A stretch of DNA of 64,000 bases from Lachnospiraceae bacterium NE2001 (GTDB lineage: Bacteria > Bacillota > Clostridia > Lachnospirales > Lachnospiraceae). The position numbers were made by a program, and so were the translations under genes. Location of the stretch: the NCBI GenBank assembly GCA_900110635.1, contig FOEK01000007.1, positions 1-64,000 of the forward strand, read 5' to 3'. How positions within the stretch are numbered: position 1 is the first letter of the stretch; each line of letters begins with the position of its first letter. Under the pieces are notes generated by a model. The model saw nothing but the letters and a program-made list of their open reading frames with translations. It did not search any database and was not told the DNA's origin. Positions 44,501 through 50,393 of this stretch are shown here, in pieces.

Positions 44501-45902
44501 CGTAATTATCCATTACAAAGCCCTGAACAGACAGTTGTCTCTGCCAGTCATTCTCGTTAGCATTATGCTGAGAAACTTTGTATAAGAAATCATACAAATA
44601 TTCCACAAACTCTCTGGTATTAGCGGAAACACTTTCTGGAGTTTCAGCTATAAAAACCCTGTTTTCTTCTGGAAAACCATTTGCATTTACTGGAAAATCT
44701 ATGTAATTCTTTGATTTAAAAATTGATATCTTCAGACCATAAAGATACACCTTATCCAGACCCACATCCCTCTGCGCCGTTATAACAATCTTAACATCCT
44801 GATATTTAGGCATATCCATATTATAAACAGGCTTTGGATAAGCAACATTCCTGTTATCAGTGGCTCTGTCATGAATAGCCCTGAGTACATCTGAAATGTT
44901 ATCAAGACGATTCTTTAAAAATCCAGATTCTTCCTTCATTCGGTCACTGTTATCCTGTTCCGCAGCATAATTCTCAAACTCATCGAGTGTACGAGGAATA
45001 TCTGGATTCTTCATAAAATATTCCTGTGTACGCGGAGTCATATAAGGCATCAGAAGAACAGGAGCATGTTCCTCTGCCCACTTGGTACAGTGCTTCAGGT
45101 TACCACACCACTCACACTTCTGGGAGAGACAGTAATCAAGGGTTTCGTCAAGACGTTCTCCAATCTCGGTACCCTCTGATTCCTCCTCGATACCACGCAT
45201 TTTTTCGATAACATTTGGAAGGGCTTCATTAAAGTAAGCATCAACAAAGGTAATGATATCTGCTGTGCTGAAGCTCTTTGGTTCCTCCGCCTTAAATGGC
45301 CATACATAGCCTGTGGTATCATCGACATAACCTGGGATATCGTGTTCAGCCAGGATAGTTTCTAGCATACGGATATAAACCACGATCTGAACCTTGTGAT
45401 TAATCTTGGCACGCTTTGCATGCTTTACATCTATAACAGAAAACTTTGGACATTTCCTCTCTTCGTCGAACTCAACCTTTATGAGATCAGACATAGAATC
45501 ATTCCAGGTTATCTGATCTGTATCCACCTCAGGCATATACTTCTCACAAAACTCTCTATTTGTATAGAGAACAGCCTGATAGATATAACCTGGCTCAGCC
45601 TTTCTCAAAAACTCCACAGTTTCTCTTCTTCTCTTTTCAGATAATTCTTTCTTCTTGTCCCCCTTTAGAAGTGGATTATCATCTGTTACTTCAAACACCT
45701 TCTCTCCGGCAGCTCGAAGCTTCTCAACGACCTCTAATTCCCAGGCCTCACCAGCACGTTTTGCCACCTCATTAAAGTCCGTCTCTTCGTCCCATCCTAT
45801 GTATTTTCTGTCAGAATTGTTCAAGCCGTCATACACCATATATCTGTCACAGTTATGAACGAAGTAATCCCCTATCCTTGATGGTGATATCTTGTATTTC
45901 AT
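41559..45902 (-). CDS. RecB-like nuclease and SF1 (Dna2/Upf1-type) helicase fusion
   Basis: A 1447-residue protein; the ATG at 45902 follows AGGAGAAGG. Residues about 1-300 hold a RecB-type nuclease (VIDVKHAK with HKVQIVVYI, the D-x-K and Q motifs) and a four-cysteine patch (CLSQKCEWCGNLKHC) of the sort that holds an iron-sulfur cluster in Dna2/AddB nucleases. A long middle region resembles TM0106-type RecB proteins. The C-terminal helicase has Walker A LLLGPPGSGKTD (about 904), IIIDEASQ (about 1080), VGDENQLSPII and GTVDKLQGQEREAVVVS. It is preceded by an XRE regulator and a toxin-antitoxin-like locus. A DNA repair or anti-phage role is likely; the exact role is unknown. Confidence 0.82.
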   Translation of the reverse strand: MKYKISPSRIGDYFVHNCDRYMVYDGLNNSDRKYIGWDEETDFNEVAKRAGEAWELEVVEKLRAAGEKVFEVTDDNPLLKGDKKKELSEKRRRETVEFLRKAEPGYIYQAVLYTNREFCEKYMPEVDTDQITWNDSMSDLIKVEFDEERKCPKFSVIDVKHAKRAKINHKVQIVVYIRMLETILAEHDIPGYVDDTTGYVWPFKAEEPKSFSTADIITFVDAYFNEALPNVIEKMRGIEEESEGTEIGERLDETLDYCLSQKCEWCGNLKHCTKWAEEHAPVLLMPYMTPRTQEYFMKNPDIPRTLDEFENYAAEQDNSDRMKEESGFLKNRLDNISDVLRAIHDRATDNRNVAYPKPVYNMDMPKYQDVKIVITAQRDVGLDKVYLYGLKISIFKSKNYIDFPVNANGFPEENRVFIAETPESVSANTREFVEYLYDFLYKVSQHNANENDWQRQLSVQGFVMDNYELFNLEEGLFDELLRGYIDEEYRNKLLNIIFWLQGERMITDSVNQAADLGVEIPVVVLSSAVGRLYVVPGYISNNLEDISKAFSESYDIELNRKYSNPLSNALKSEPINNIWFPKKDKDTPEDKTKNLEGLKSYVGIRLSVEGNIVSKLQSVADGHSGLKRNAPTFFLVDTNMSSDTRMAKLYIEQKYEQLLTFHEMRKVRMGDLEEAANDGKILKVRVVSEGQLLEPYQYYSKSANSFISADACWFRYEKINADKFFLKPFYWAITVETGDAAAGELAMLDERSKESLPDYSTDPRFPQRYFRLAYLDKMKYTEENGASYIYGLRMGHTTYQPGTILYIVEKFVDISGDRVADTLNKGLQNPGLIYPEGAYIDEDTGETRNNYTDFLNEDGTTIQADDYMDVMKKYITLDGMSFSASQKRAFDHMFSHNITLLLGPPGSGKTDFIARAILALCGLFKELYHYNMSVLVTANSHAAINNILEKLAEKIETSRLLGGVDEAMLPTLIKYEKFEAESEGDSDEEDENSGINGVDLYLHRRPKLNGSNQINNDPNILVYNEFTRDFANRRTNNPNYKINKPFVVGSTSGGSYKFNKLLQKTNNFGDRYNNFGGYDLIIIDEASQVKFGDAMIGMDLSKDLVRYLIVGDENQLSPIIKGSYNAPEDEPDIYGSVFRAYYDIAKREGLDYLCQLEENFRMNEILDRYPGEKIYDVDIVPGDGRNGYHAYRNDVIGDKIATQILTMDSFEDVSSSIDGIDDELMRSILDPDYPLVLVKLTAEKATDKQELELRLATEITKLLKEHMVDKDGNHYVTDEEFWGDANHKGAFAIISPHHEHINRLKDNISTELGMDRNKLYIGTVDKLQGQEREAVVVSYGVTNVEKAIAETEFIYSRNRLNVSITRGKKKTIVILADVLLDKPLELLDVDDEDTEKGISFMCDFEKFMKKTETDTESANPSHTEVDSAQTNSGNVLIEIMRKRVIFD

Positions 45903-45932
45903 TTTCCTTCTCCTACTCAAAAAGTATTCTTA

Positions 45933-46280
45933 CTACTTCTCTTTAGATATTATTTTGTAATATTCGTGAAGCTTTTTCAACTGTTCTTCATCAAAATCCT
46001 GCATTCCCATAGCCATTTCAAATAATATAGTACTGTTGTCTTTTTTGATAATAAGTATGTCTGCTCTCGGATCATCACTTAAACCAGTAAGATAGTCAGT
46101 ATTTGTACCTAAAGCCTGAGCCATCTGCGCAATCGTTGCCTGTGTAGGTTTACGAGTACCCTGTTCATATCTGACATATGAGCTTTGCGGAATGTTCATA
46201 CGTCGTGAAGCCTCTACCCTTGTAATTCCAAGTGCTTCGCGTGCTTTTCTTAAATTGATTGGATCTAAAGCTGGTTGCAT
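45933..46280 (-). CDS. XRE-family transcriptional regulator
   Basis: A 115-residue protein. Residues about 8-65 form an HTH_3 domain (LRKAREALGITRVEASRRM, SYVRYEQGTRKPT, AQALGTNTDYLTG). The C-terminal 45 residues form a small alpha/beta tail ending KKLHEYYKIISKEK. AGGAGG precedes the ATG. It lies 30 bases upstream of the nuclease-helicase gene and is divergent from the small toxin-like gene. The palindrome at 46321-46347 between them is a plausible operator. Confidence 0.85.
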   Translation of the reverse strand: MQPALDPINLRKAREALGITRVEASRRMNIPQSSYVRYEQGTRKPTQATIAQMAQALGTNTDYLTGLSDDPRADILIIKKDNSTILFEMAMGMQDFDEEQLKKLHEYYKIISKEK

Positions 46281-46320
46281 AAATAACCTCCTAAAAATAG
46301 CATATAAAACAAAACTGCAC

Positions 46321-46347
46321 GTTAAACATATATATAATATGTTTAAC
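46321..46347. promoter_or_regulatory. Palindromic operator candidate between XRE gene and toxin gene
   Basis: GTTAAACATAT and ATATGTTTAAC form a perfect 11-base inverted repeat around ATATA. It covers the -10 box of the plus-strand toxin promoter (TATAAT, 46333-46338) and the likely -35 region of the XRE gene. Repressor binding here could control both directions; this is inference. Confidence 0.6.
46333..46338 (+). promoter_or_regulatory. Candidate promoter of the type I toxin mRNA
   Basis: TATAAT with no good -35 box. It is followed by a leader whose first 20 bases are almost the same as those after the antisense promoter at 46610-46615 on the other strand (23 of 26 positions identical from TATAAT through GCAGTCGG). 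Confidence 0.55.
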
Positions 46348-46368
46348 CATGCAGTCGGGGGACGTGCT

Positions 46369-46412
46369 CCTCGCCTGGCCCGGAAGTGTTGTTGTTCCGG
46401 AAGGAGGTGAGG
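46369..46412 (+). promoter_or_regulatory. Leader hairpin predicted to hide the toxin ribosome-binding site
   Basis: CCTCGCC (46369-46375) can pair with GGTGAGG (46406-46412), and CCGGAA (46380-46385) with TTCCGG (46395-46400) inside it. The Shine-Dalgarno AAGGAGGTGA (46401-46410) would then be partly enclosed. Type I toxins commonly sequester the ribosome-binding site like this. Confidence 0.6.
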
Positions 46413-46415
46413 CTT

Positions 46416-46538
46416 ATGAGTAAATATGAAGTTATTACCACTGTTATATCGATAATAAAGCTAATTATCGTGCTAGTTAAACTTTATCTTACACATAAGA
46501 AAAGCCGTCCTGACGTTCGGCAGCGGAAGAACGGCTAA
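46416..46538 (+). CDS. Small hydrophobic type I toxin-like peptide
   Basis: A 40-residue peptide with a very strong Shine-Dalgarno (AAGGAGGTGA, five bases before the ATG). It opens MSKYEVIT, has one membrane helix at about residues 6-25 rich in Ile, Val and Leu, and then a basic tail (THKKSRPDVRQRKNG). This is the build of TxpA/BsrG/Fst-like membrane toxins and of proteins annotated as putative holin-like toxins, many of which begin similarly. It is the only gene on the plus strand with support. A convergent antisense RNA overlaps its 3' end. No homology search was possible, so the call rests on architecture. Confidence 0.7.
   Translation: MSKYEVITTVISIIKLIIVLVKLYLTHKKSRPDVRQRKNG
46497..46536 (-). 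terminator. Terminator of the antisense RNA, inside the toxin gene
   Basis: A nine-pair stem (one G-T pair) with a 16-base loop followed by a short T-rich run on the minus strand. Confidence 0.72.
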
Positions 46539-46603
46539 TCTTATTACTTAACAACTCCGCTACCGGGTCGGGTGATGTGCACTCACCCTCCGACTGCTTC
46601 GTT
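46497..46603 (-). ncRNA. Antisense RNA of the toxin locus
   Basis: From a perfect promoter (46610-46638) a transcript would start near 46603, form a hairpin (GTCGG ... GGGTGA paired with TCACCC ... CGAC, loop GTGCACA), and run into the toxin coding region. It would stop at a terminator formed by AGCCGTTCT (46528-46536) and AGGACGGCT (46503-46511), then TTTTCTT. The length would be about 105 bases. It is complementary to the last 12-14 codons and 3' UTR of the toxin mRNA. Confidence 0.72.
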
Positions 46604-46609
46604 AAGCAT

Positions 46610-46638
46610 ATTATACAAAAGTTCGCAAAAAATGTCAA
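46610..46638 (-). promoter_or_regulatory. Consensus sigma-A promoter of the antisense RNA
   Basis: On the minus strand TTGACA (46633-46638) and TATAAT (46610-46615) are separated by exactly 17 bases, a perfect match to consensus. It is the strongest promoter sequence seen in the window. Confidence 0.88.
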
Positions 46639-46657
46639 AAGCATTTTTTGCGAACTT
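46619..46657. terminator. Perfect 16-base-pair hairpin after the Met/Gly-repeat gene
   Basis: AAGTTCGCAAAAAATG (46619-46634) pairs with its complement at 46642-46657 around a seven-base loop. It lies 31 bases after the stop of the minus-strand repeat gene and overlaps the -35 box of the antisense promoter. T-rich flanks on both sides are modest, so it may serve as a terminator in either direction. Confidence 0.65.
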
Positions 46658-46688
46658 CTAGTTAAATATCTTTTCTAGTTAAATGGCA

Positions 46689-48008
46689 TTACATAGGACG
46701 TGGATTAGCGCAAGCAGAACATACATCACCTGTGTTAGTTGTTCCGCAGCAGTCACATACCCATTGACCGCCACCCTGCATCTGGCCCATGCCCATCTGA
46801 CCTGGCATTCCCTGCTGTGGCATTCCGCCCATCTGGCCTGGCATTCCCTGCTGTGGCATTCCGCCCATCTGGCCCGGCATTCCCTGCTGTGGCATTCCCA
46901 TCTGACCTGGCATACCGCCCTGCATTCCCATGCCCTGCTGCATACCCTGCATCTGCTGCTGTCTCTGCTGCTGCATCATCTGGCTCTGCATATCATTTCC
47001 TGCAAGACCATCCATAGCTGCACCTGCAACTGCTCCGAGAGCCTGTCCTGCAAGACCACCAATTCCGCCACCTGTGAGGTTGTTAACCATCTGGCCAACA
47101 CCACCCATGCCTGAGTTCATACCGCCCATCTGGCCCATGCCACCCATCTGGTTCATGCCGCCCTGCATTCCCATGCCGCCCTGCATTCCGCCCATCTGGC
47201 CCATGCCGCCCTGCATTCCCATGCCGCCTTGCATTCCACCCATCTGGCCCATGCCGCCCTGCATTCCCATGCCGCCTTGCATTCCACCCATCTGGTTCAT
47301 ACCCATCTGGCCCATGCCGCCCATCTGGCCCATGCCCATCTGGCCCATGCCGCCCATCTGGCCCATGCCCATCTGGCCCATGCCGCCCTGCATTCCCATT
47401 CCCATGCCCATACGGCCACCGGAAAGAGCCTGCTGGATCTGCATACCCATCTGCTCAAAGTTATTGTACTGCATATCACCTCTCTGCTTTGGACGAGTAG
47501 ACATGGTTGTAAGCTCGAACTTAATCTCATCAAAATATGGTGAATTAACATTTATTGTTGTCTCAAACTCATAAGAATACTCATATCTTCTAGGATTGTA
47601 AGGAACGTTCTTACCCTCAGAATCCTTTCTAAAGATTTCCTTCTTATGCTCCTCAGCCTCAGTGAATACACTGGAAACCTGGCTGATATCTATAATATCA
47701 GGATTTGTAGATCTCCAATCACGTGCTGATGATACTGCAAATGTAGCTGTGTTCTGATCAACATAAACCTTAGTATCATTTCCAAGAACCATAGTTGGAT
47801 TAAATGCTGCAACGCGCTGCTTGTTCTGCTCACGATACTCAAGGTGCTGCTTGATCTCATCAATAGTAGTATGTCTTCTACCTGATAAGAAAGGTGACAG
47901 CTTAGCTGAGCAGTTCTTGCACATATTGCCATCCTCCAGCTTACGGTTACCCATAAGGCTTATCTTCTCCCCACAGATATCACAGAATTTTGCATCAAAA
48001 AGTCCCAT
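46689..48008 (-). CDS. DUF4428-like zinc-ribbon protein with Met/Gly/Gln tandem repeats
   Basis: A 439-residue protein. Residues about 8-50 form a zinc-ribbon start (FCDICGEKISLMGNRKL, CKNCSAKL) like DUF4428. Residues 60-190 are a folded region with VYVDQNTATFAVSS and EFETTINVNSPYFDEIKFEL. Residues about 205-410 are low complexity: an 11-16-residue repeat of MGQMGG/MQGGMG, then a 12-residue repeat of GMPGQMGGMPQQ. The last 25 residues are a second zinc ribbon (WVCDCCGTTNTGDVCSACANP). The frame is clean through the repeats and a GGGAGG site precedes the ATG. Function is unknown; the metal-knuckle ends and flexible middle suggest an assembly or adaptor protein. Confidence 0.8.
   Translation of the reverse strand: MGLFDAKFCDICGEKISLMGNRKLEDGNMCKNCSAKLSPFLSGRRHTTIDEIKQHLEYREQNKQRVAAFNPTMVLGNDTKVYVDQNTATFAVSSARDWRSTNPDIIDISQVSSVFTEAEEHKKEIFRKDSEGKNVPYNPRRYEYSYEFETTINVNSPYFDEIKFELTTMSTRPKQRGDMQYNNFEQMGMQIQQALSGGRMGMGMGMQGGMGQMGMGQMGGMGQMGMGQMGGMGQMGMNQMGGMQGGMGMQGGMGQMGGMQGGMGMQGGMGQMGGMQGGMGMQGGMNQMGGMGQMGGMNSGMGGVGQMVNNLTGGGIGGLAGQALGAVAGAAMDGLAGNDMQSQMMQQQRQQQMQGMQQGMGMQGGMPGQMGMPQQGMPGQMGGMPQQGMPGQMGGMPQQGMPGQMGMGQMQGGGQWVCDCCGTTNTGDVCSACANPRPM
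46770..46915. repeat. 36-base coding tandem repeats (12-residue unit)
   Basis: Three to four near-identical 36-base units encode GMPGQMGGMPQQ in the C-terminal third of the zinc-ribbon protein. Confidence 0.85.
47105..47410. repeat. 33- and 48-base coding tandem repeats
   Basis: Units encoding MGQMGMGQMGG (11 residues) and MQGGMGMQGGMGQMGG (16 residues) follow one another. Copies are nearly identical at the DNA level, which suggests recent expansion and likely length variation between strains. Confidence 0.85.
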
Positions 48009-48119
48009 CTTAATAACCTCCCTAAATAATAATTCGTTATTTTATATTAGCTCCGATCATGGTCTTAAATACATCGAAACCCGATATCCATATAATACCA
48101 AAAATCGATTGCTTTGTAT

Positions 48120-48142
48120 ATCATCCTTTAGGATGATTTTTT
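48120..48142 (+). terminator. Strong stem-loop with plus-strand T-tract
   Basis: ATCATCC (48120-48126) and GGATGAT (48131-48137) pair around TTTA, followed by TTTTT on the plus strand. It lies three bases after the second-frame stop of the UvrD-like gene. On the minus strand the T-run is missing, so it suits a plus-strand transcript or a processed 3' end better. Confidence 0.55.
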
Positions 48143-48250
48143 AATTTTTCCAAAGAACCTTCTTTAATCCTTCCGCTCTGGCAAAAGGTCCCGGTATAGT
48201 CTTCAGTCCTCTTTTATCCCCAAAGTAATCCTGATAAATATCAGAAGATA
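48141..48250 (-). other. Out-of-frame C-terminal continuation of the UvrD-like gene
   Basis: After the UvrD-like frame stops at 48241, the +1 frame reads on without a stop as SSDIYQDYFGDKRG, then LKTIPGPFARAEGLKKVLWKN and a TAA at 48141-48143. The composition is typical of a folded C-terminus. The +1 frame has stops just upstream (near 48300), so the frame change must fall between about 48245 and 48295. Confidence 0.7.
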
Positions 48251-50379
48251 ATATATTTACCTTCACCCCTAACCGTATTAAAAATCTCTTTAGCTATCAT
48301 ATCTTTCATATATTCTATTATTCCATAATAATTGTCCCTCGAATAACTTCCATCATCTTTAGAAAAGTATCCTGCCTCAGGTATCTCCTTCTTTATCTCC
48401 TCTTCTGTCATATTTTCAAGGCTCTTATCTGTTGGGGTATTTCCAGCAAGAAGATAAGCAACCGAAGACACTGAAGGTCCGAAAGATTTACTGTTTCCTT
48501 TTAATTGCCAATAATGATAAGCACATTCTACAAATATCCTACGTTGATCAATTAACTCCTCATCCTCATCAGGATACTTCTGCTTTAGTAATTCCAGGTT
48601 GCATTTGCCATCAACTATTATCTGTTCTTTTTGTAAAGAATCATTATTCTTAGTTGATGTCGTAGAAATTGGTACCTCTATTATATCCATATCATTCTTT
48701 CTTAATGTATCTTTTAATTCAGTAATAAAACTGGACTCTACTATAGATCTATGTTTAGGAACAATATAAACTCTATTCCTTGTTCTTGTTAAGGCAACAT
48801 AGAATAACCTTCGCTCTTCTTCATATTGCTTATCTTTATCATCCAGTTCTTCAGTTGTTTCAAAGTATATATCGTCACTCACGTCATTAATATACGAGAG
48901 TCTGCTATCAACATCAATTGTACACGGAAAGTCTTTTTTACCAAAGGTCGAATCAGCACTTGACGCATTTAACAATATGACATCATCTCCTTCAAGTCCC
49001 TTTGCTTTATGTATTGTGTAGAAATATATTGGAATACTTTTTAATTCATCTTCCGTTTTCAAAAAATAGGCTTCTTCTCCATTTGAATCCTTTCCTTTTA
49101 TGAGAAAATCCTTAACCTTATAAAAATCATCACCATATCTGCCAAGAAGAATAATTGAGCCAAGCACATTTCTTTCTTCTTCTTTTCTCTGTTCAACTAT
49201 TTTTACAACCATCTCTTTAAGAGGTATCTGCGGTTTCTCCACCCCCGCCATCACAATTACTCTAGGGACATCAAATAAACCCGGTTTATAATCACTATCT
49301 TCAATAAAAAAAATAATTGGATTCTTAATCTCTTTATCCGATTTTAGAGACTTTTGAATCAATCGATCATCTTCCATAATAAACTCACCAGCAATATCAA
49401 GTAGCTGCTGAGCATTTCTTTGTGTTTCGTCTAGTGTTATCTCCTGAACTTCTCCATCGATTAATTCTTTAAACTGAGTAAATAATCTAATCTCAGACCC
49501 ACTAAATGCATATATCGATTGCCAGTCATCACCCACAACTGTCAGCTTAGCATTAGTGCATTCCTTTAATCTTTTGATAAAATCATATCTTGTTTTGGAA
49601 ATATCCTGAAATTCATCAACAAATATATGATCATACGGAAGAATTATCTCTTTCTCTTCTAGAATATCAATTGCTCTAGTGATCATATCACCAAAGCTTA
49701 TCATATGATTCTCTTTTTTATAATTCTGGTAATACTCATAGAAGTTCCTATACATTTCCAGATATTCTCTATCTTCATCTGATTTGGCCGCAGCTAACAT
49801 ACTAGCAAAAGCCACTTCTCTATCATTATGTACTTTAACTTCAAAAAGAGAGATAAAGTATCTCATATTTTTTATAAACAGTTTTTTATCAAAGTCATTA
49901 AAATAGTTATTATTCTTCTTTTCAGCCTTTTTGCACACTTTTTGATATTCATCATACCCTGCATCTGACTCTTTCAATGAATCACAAAAAGATGTAATTA
50001 TCTTGTTATTGATCTGCCCAATTGTTTCACTATCATCATCTTTAAAATCTGCCTCAACCGAATTCCTATAATCGTTCCATATCTTAAGTCCTAAAGAATG
50101 AAATGTTCTTATCTCGCAATCCAGATTAAGCGTATACTTTATTTTTTTCCTTATATCATTCACAGATTTATTAGAAAATGATAATATCAATATTCTTTTA
50201 GGATCTATTCCCTTTTCCTTTACAAGATATTTCGCCTTTGCAGCCAGAGTTGTAGTTTTACCCGTTCCAGCTCCTGCTACAACTATACAGTTATCTGCTT
50301 CTGATTCCACAGCCTCAACCTGCTTTTCATTAAGAACTATATTACATTCATCCTTTAAAATATTTTTTGTATCTATCAT
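48241..50379 (-). CDS. UvrD/PcrA-family SF1 helicase, frameshifted near the 3' end
   Basis: A 712-residue protein as read. The ATG at 50379 has AGGAG nine bases upstream. Walker A is VVAGAGTGKTTTL at residues about 33-45, then LILSFSNKSVNDIRKKI, IFVDEFQDISK, VGDDWQSIYAFSGSE (Q and Gx motifs of UvrD), and, in the C-terminal helicase domain, YTIHKAKGLEGDDVIL and RRLFYVALTRTRNRVYI. The last 120 residues are non-helicase. The frame ends at GEGKYIIF, but coding signal continues in another frame to 48141, so the gene is probably frameshifted or has a sequence error. It follows the larger helicase-nuclease gene by 14 bases. It reads more A/T-rich than the flanking core genes. Confidence 0.85.
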   Translation of the reverse strand: MIDTKNILKDECNIVLNEKQVEAVESEADNCIVVAGAGTGKTTTLAAKAKYLVKEKGIDPKRILILSFSNKSVNDIRKKIKYTLNLDCEIRTFHSLGLKIWNDYRNSVEADFKDDDSETIGQINNKIITSFCDSLKESDAGYDEYQKVCKKAEKKNNNYFNDFDKKLFIKNMRYFISLFEVKVHNDREVAFASMLAAAKSDEDREYLEMYRNFYEYYQNYKKENHMISFGDMITRAIDILEEKEIILPYDHIFVDEFQDISKTRYDFIKRLKECTNAKLTVVGDDWQSIYAFSGSEIRLFTQFKELIDGEVQEITLDETQRNAQQLLDIAGEFIMEDDRLIQKSLKSDKEIKNPIIFFIEDSDYKPGLFDVPRVIVMAGVEKPQIPLKEMVVKIVEQRKEEERNVLGSIILLGRYGDDFYKVKDFLIKGKDSNGEEAYFLKTEDELKSIPIYFYTIHKAKGLEGDDVILLNASSADSTFGKKDFPCTIDVDSRLSYINDVSDDIYFETTEELDDKDKQYEEERRLFYVALTRTRNRVYIVPKHRSIVESSFITELKDTLRKNDMDIIEVPISTTSTKNNDSLQKEQIIVDGKCNLELLKQKYPDEDEELIDQRRIFVECAYHYWQLKGNSKSFGPSVSSVAYLLAGNTPTDKSLENMTEEEIKKEIPEAGYFSKDDGSYSRDNYYGIIEYMKDMIAKEIFNTVRGEGKYIIF

Positions 50380-50393
50380 TTGTCTTCTCCTAT

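Noticed and set aside
47105-47410. Regular DNA repeats that might suggest a CRISPR array
   Set aside because: Repeats are coding, contiguous, without unique spacers, and no cas genes are present.
46683-47574. Plus-strand open frames over the Met/Gly repeats giving Pro- or His/Leu-rich repeats
   Set aside because: They only mirror the repeat of the minus-strand gene, which has zinc ribbons at both ends and a good start.
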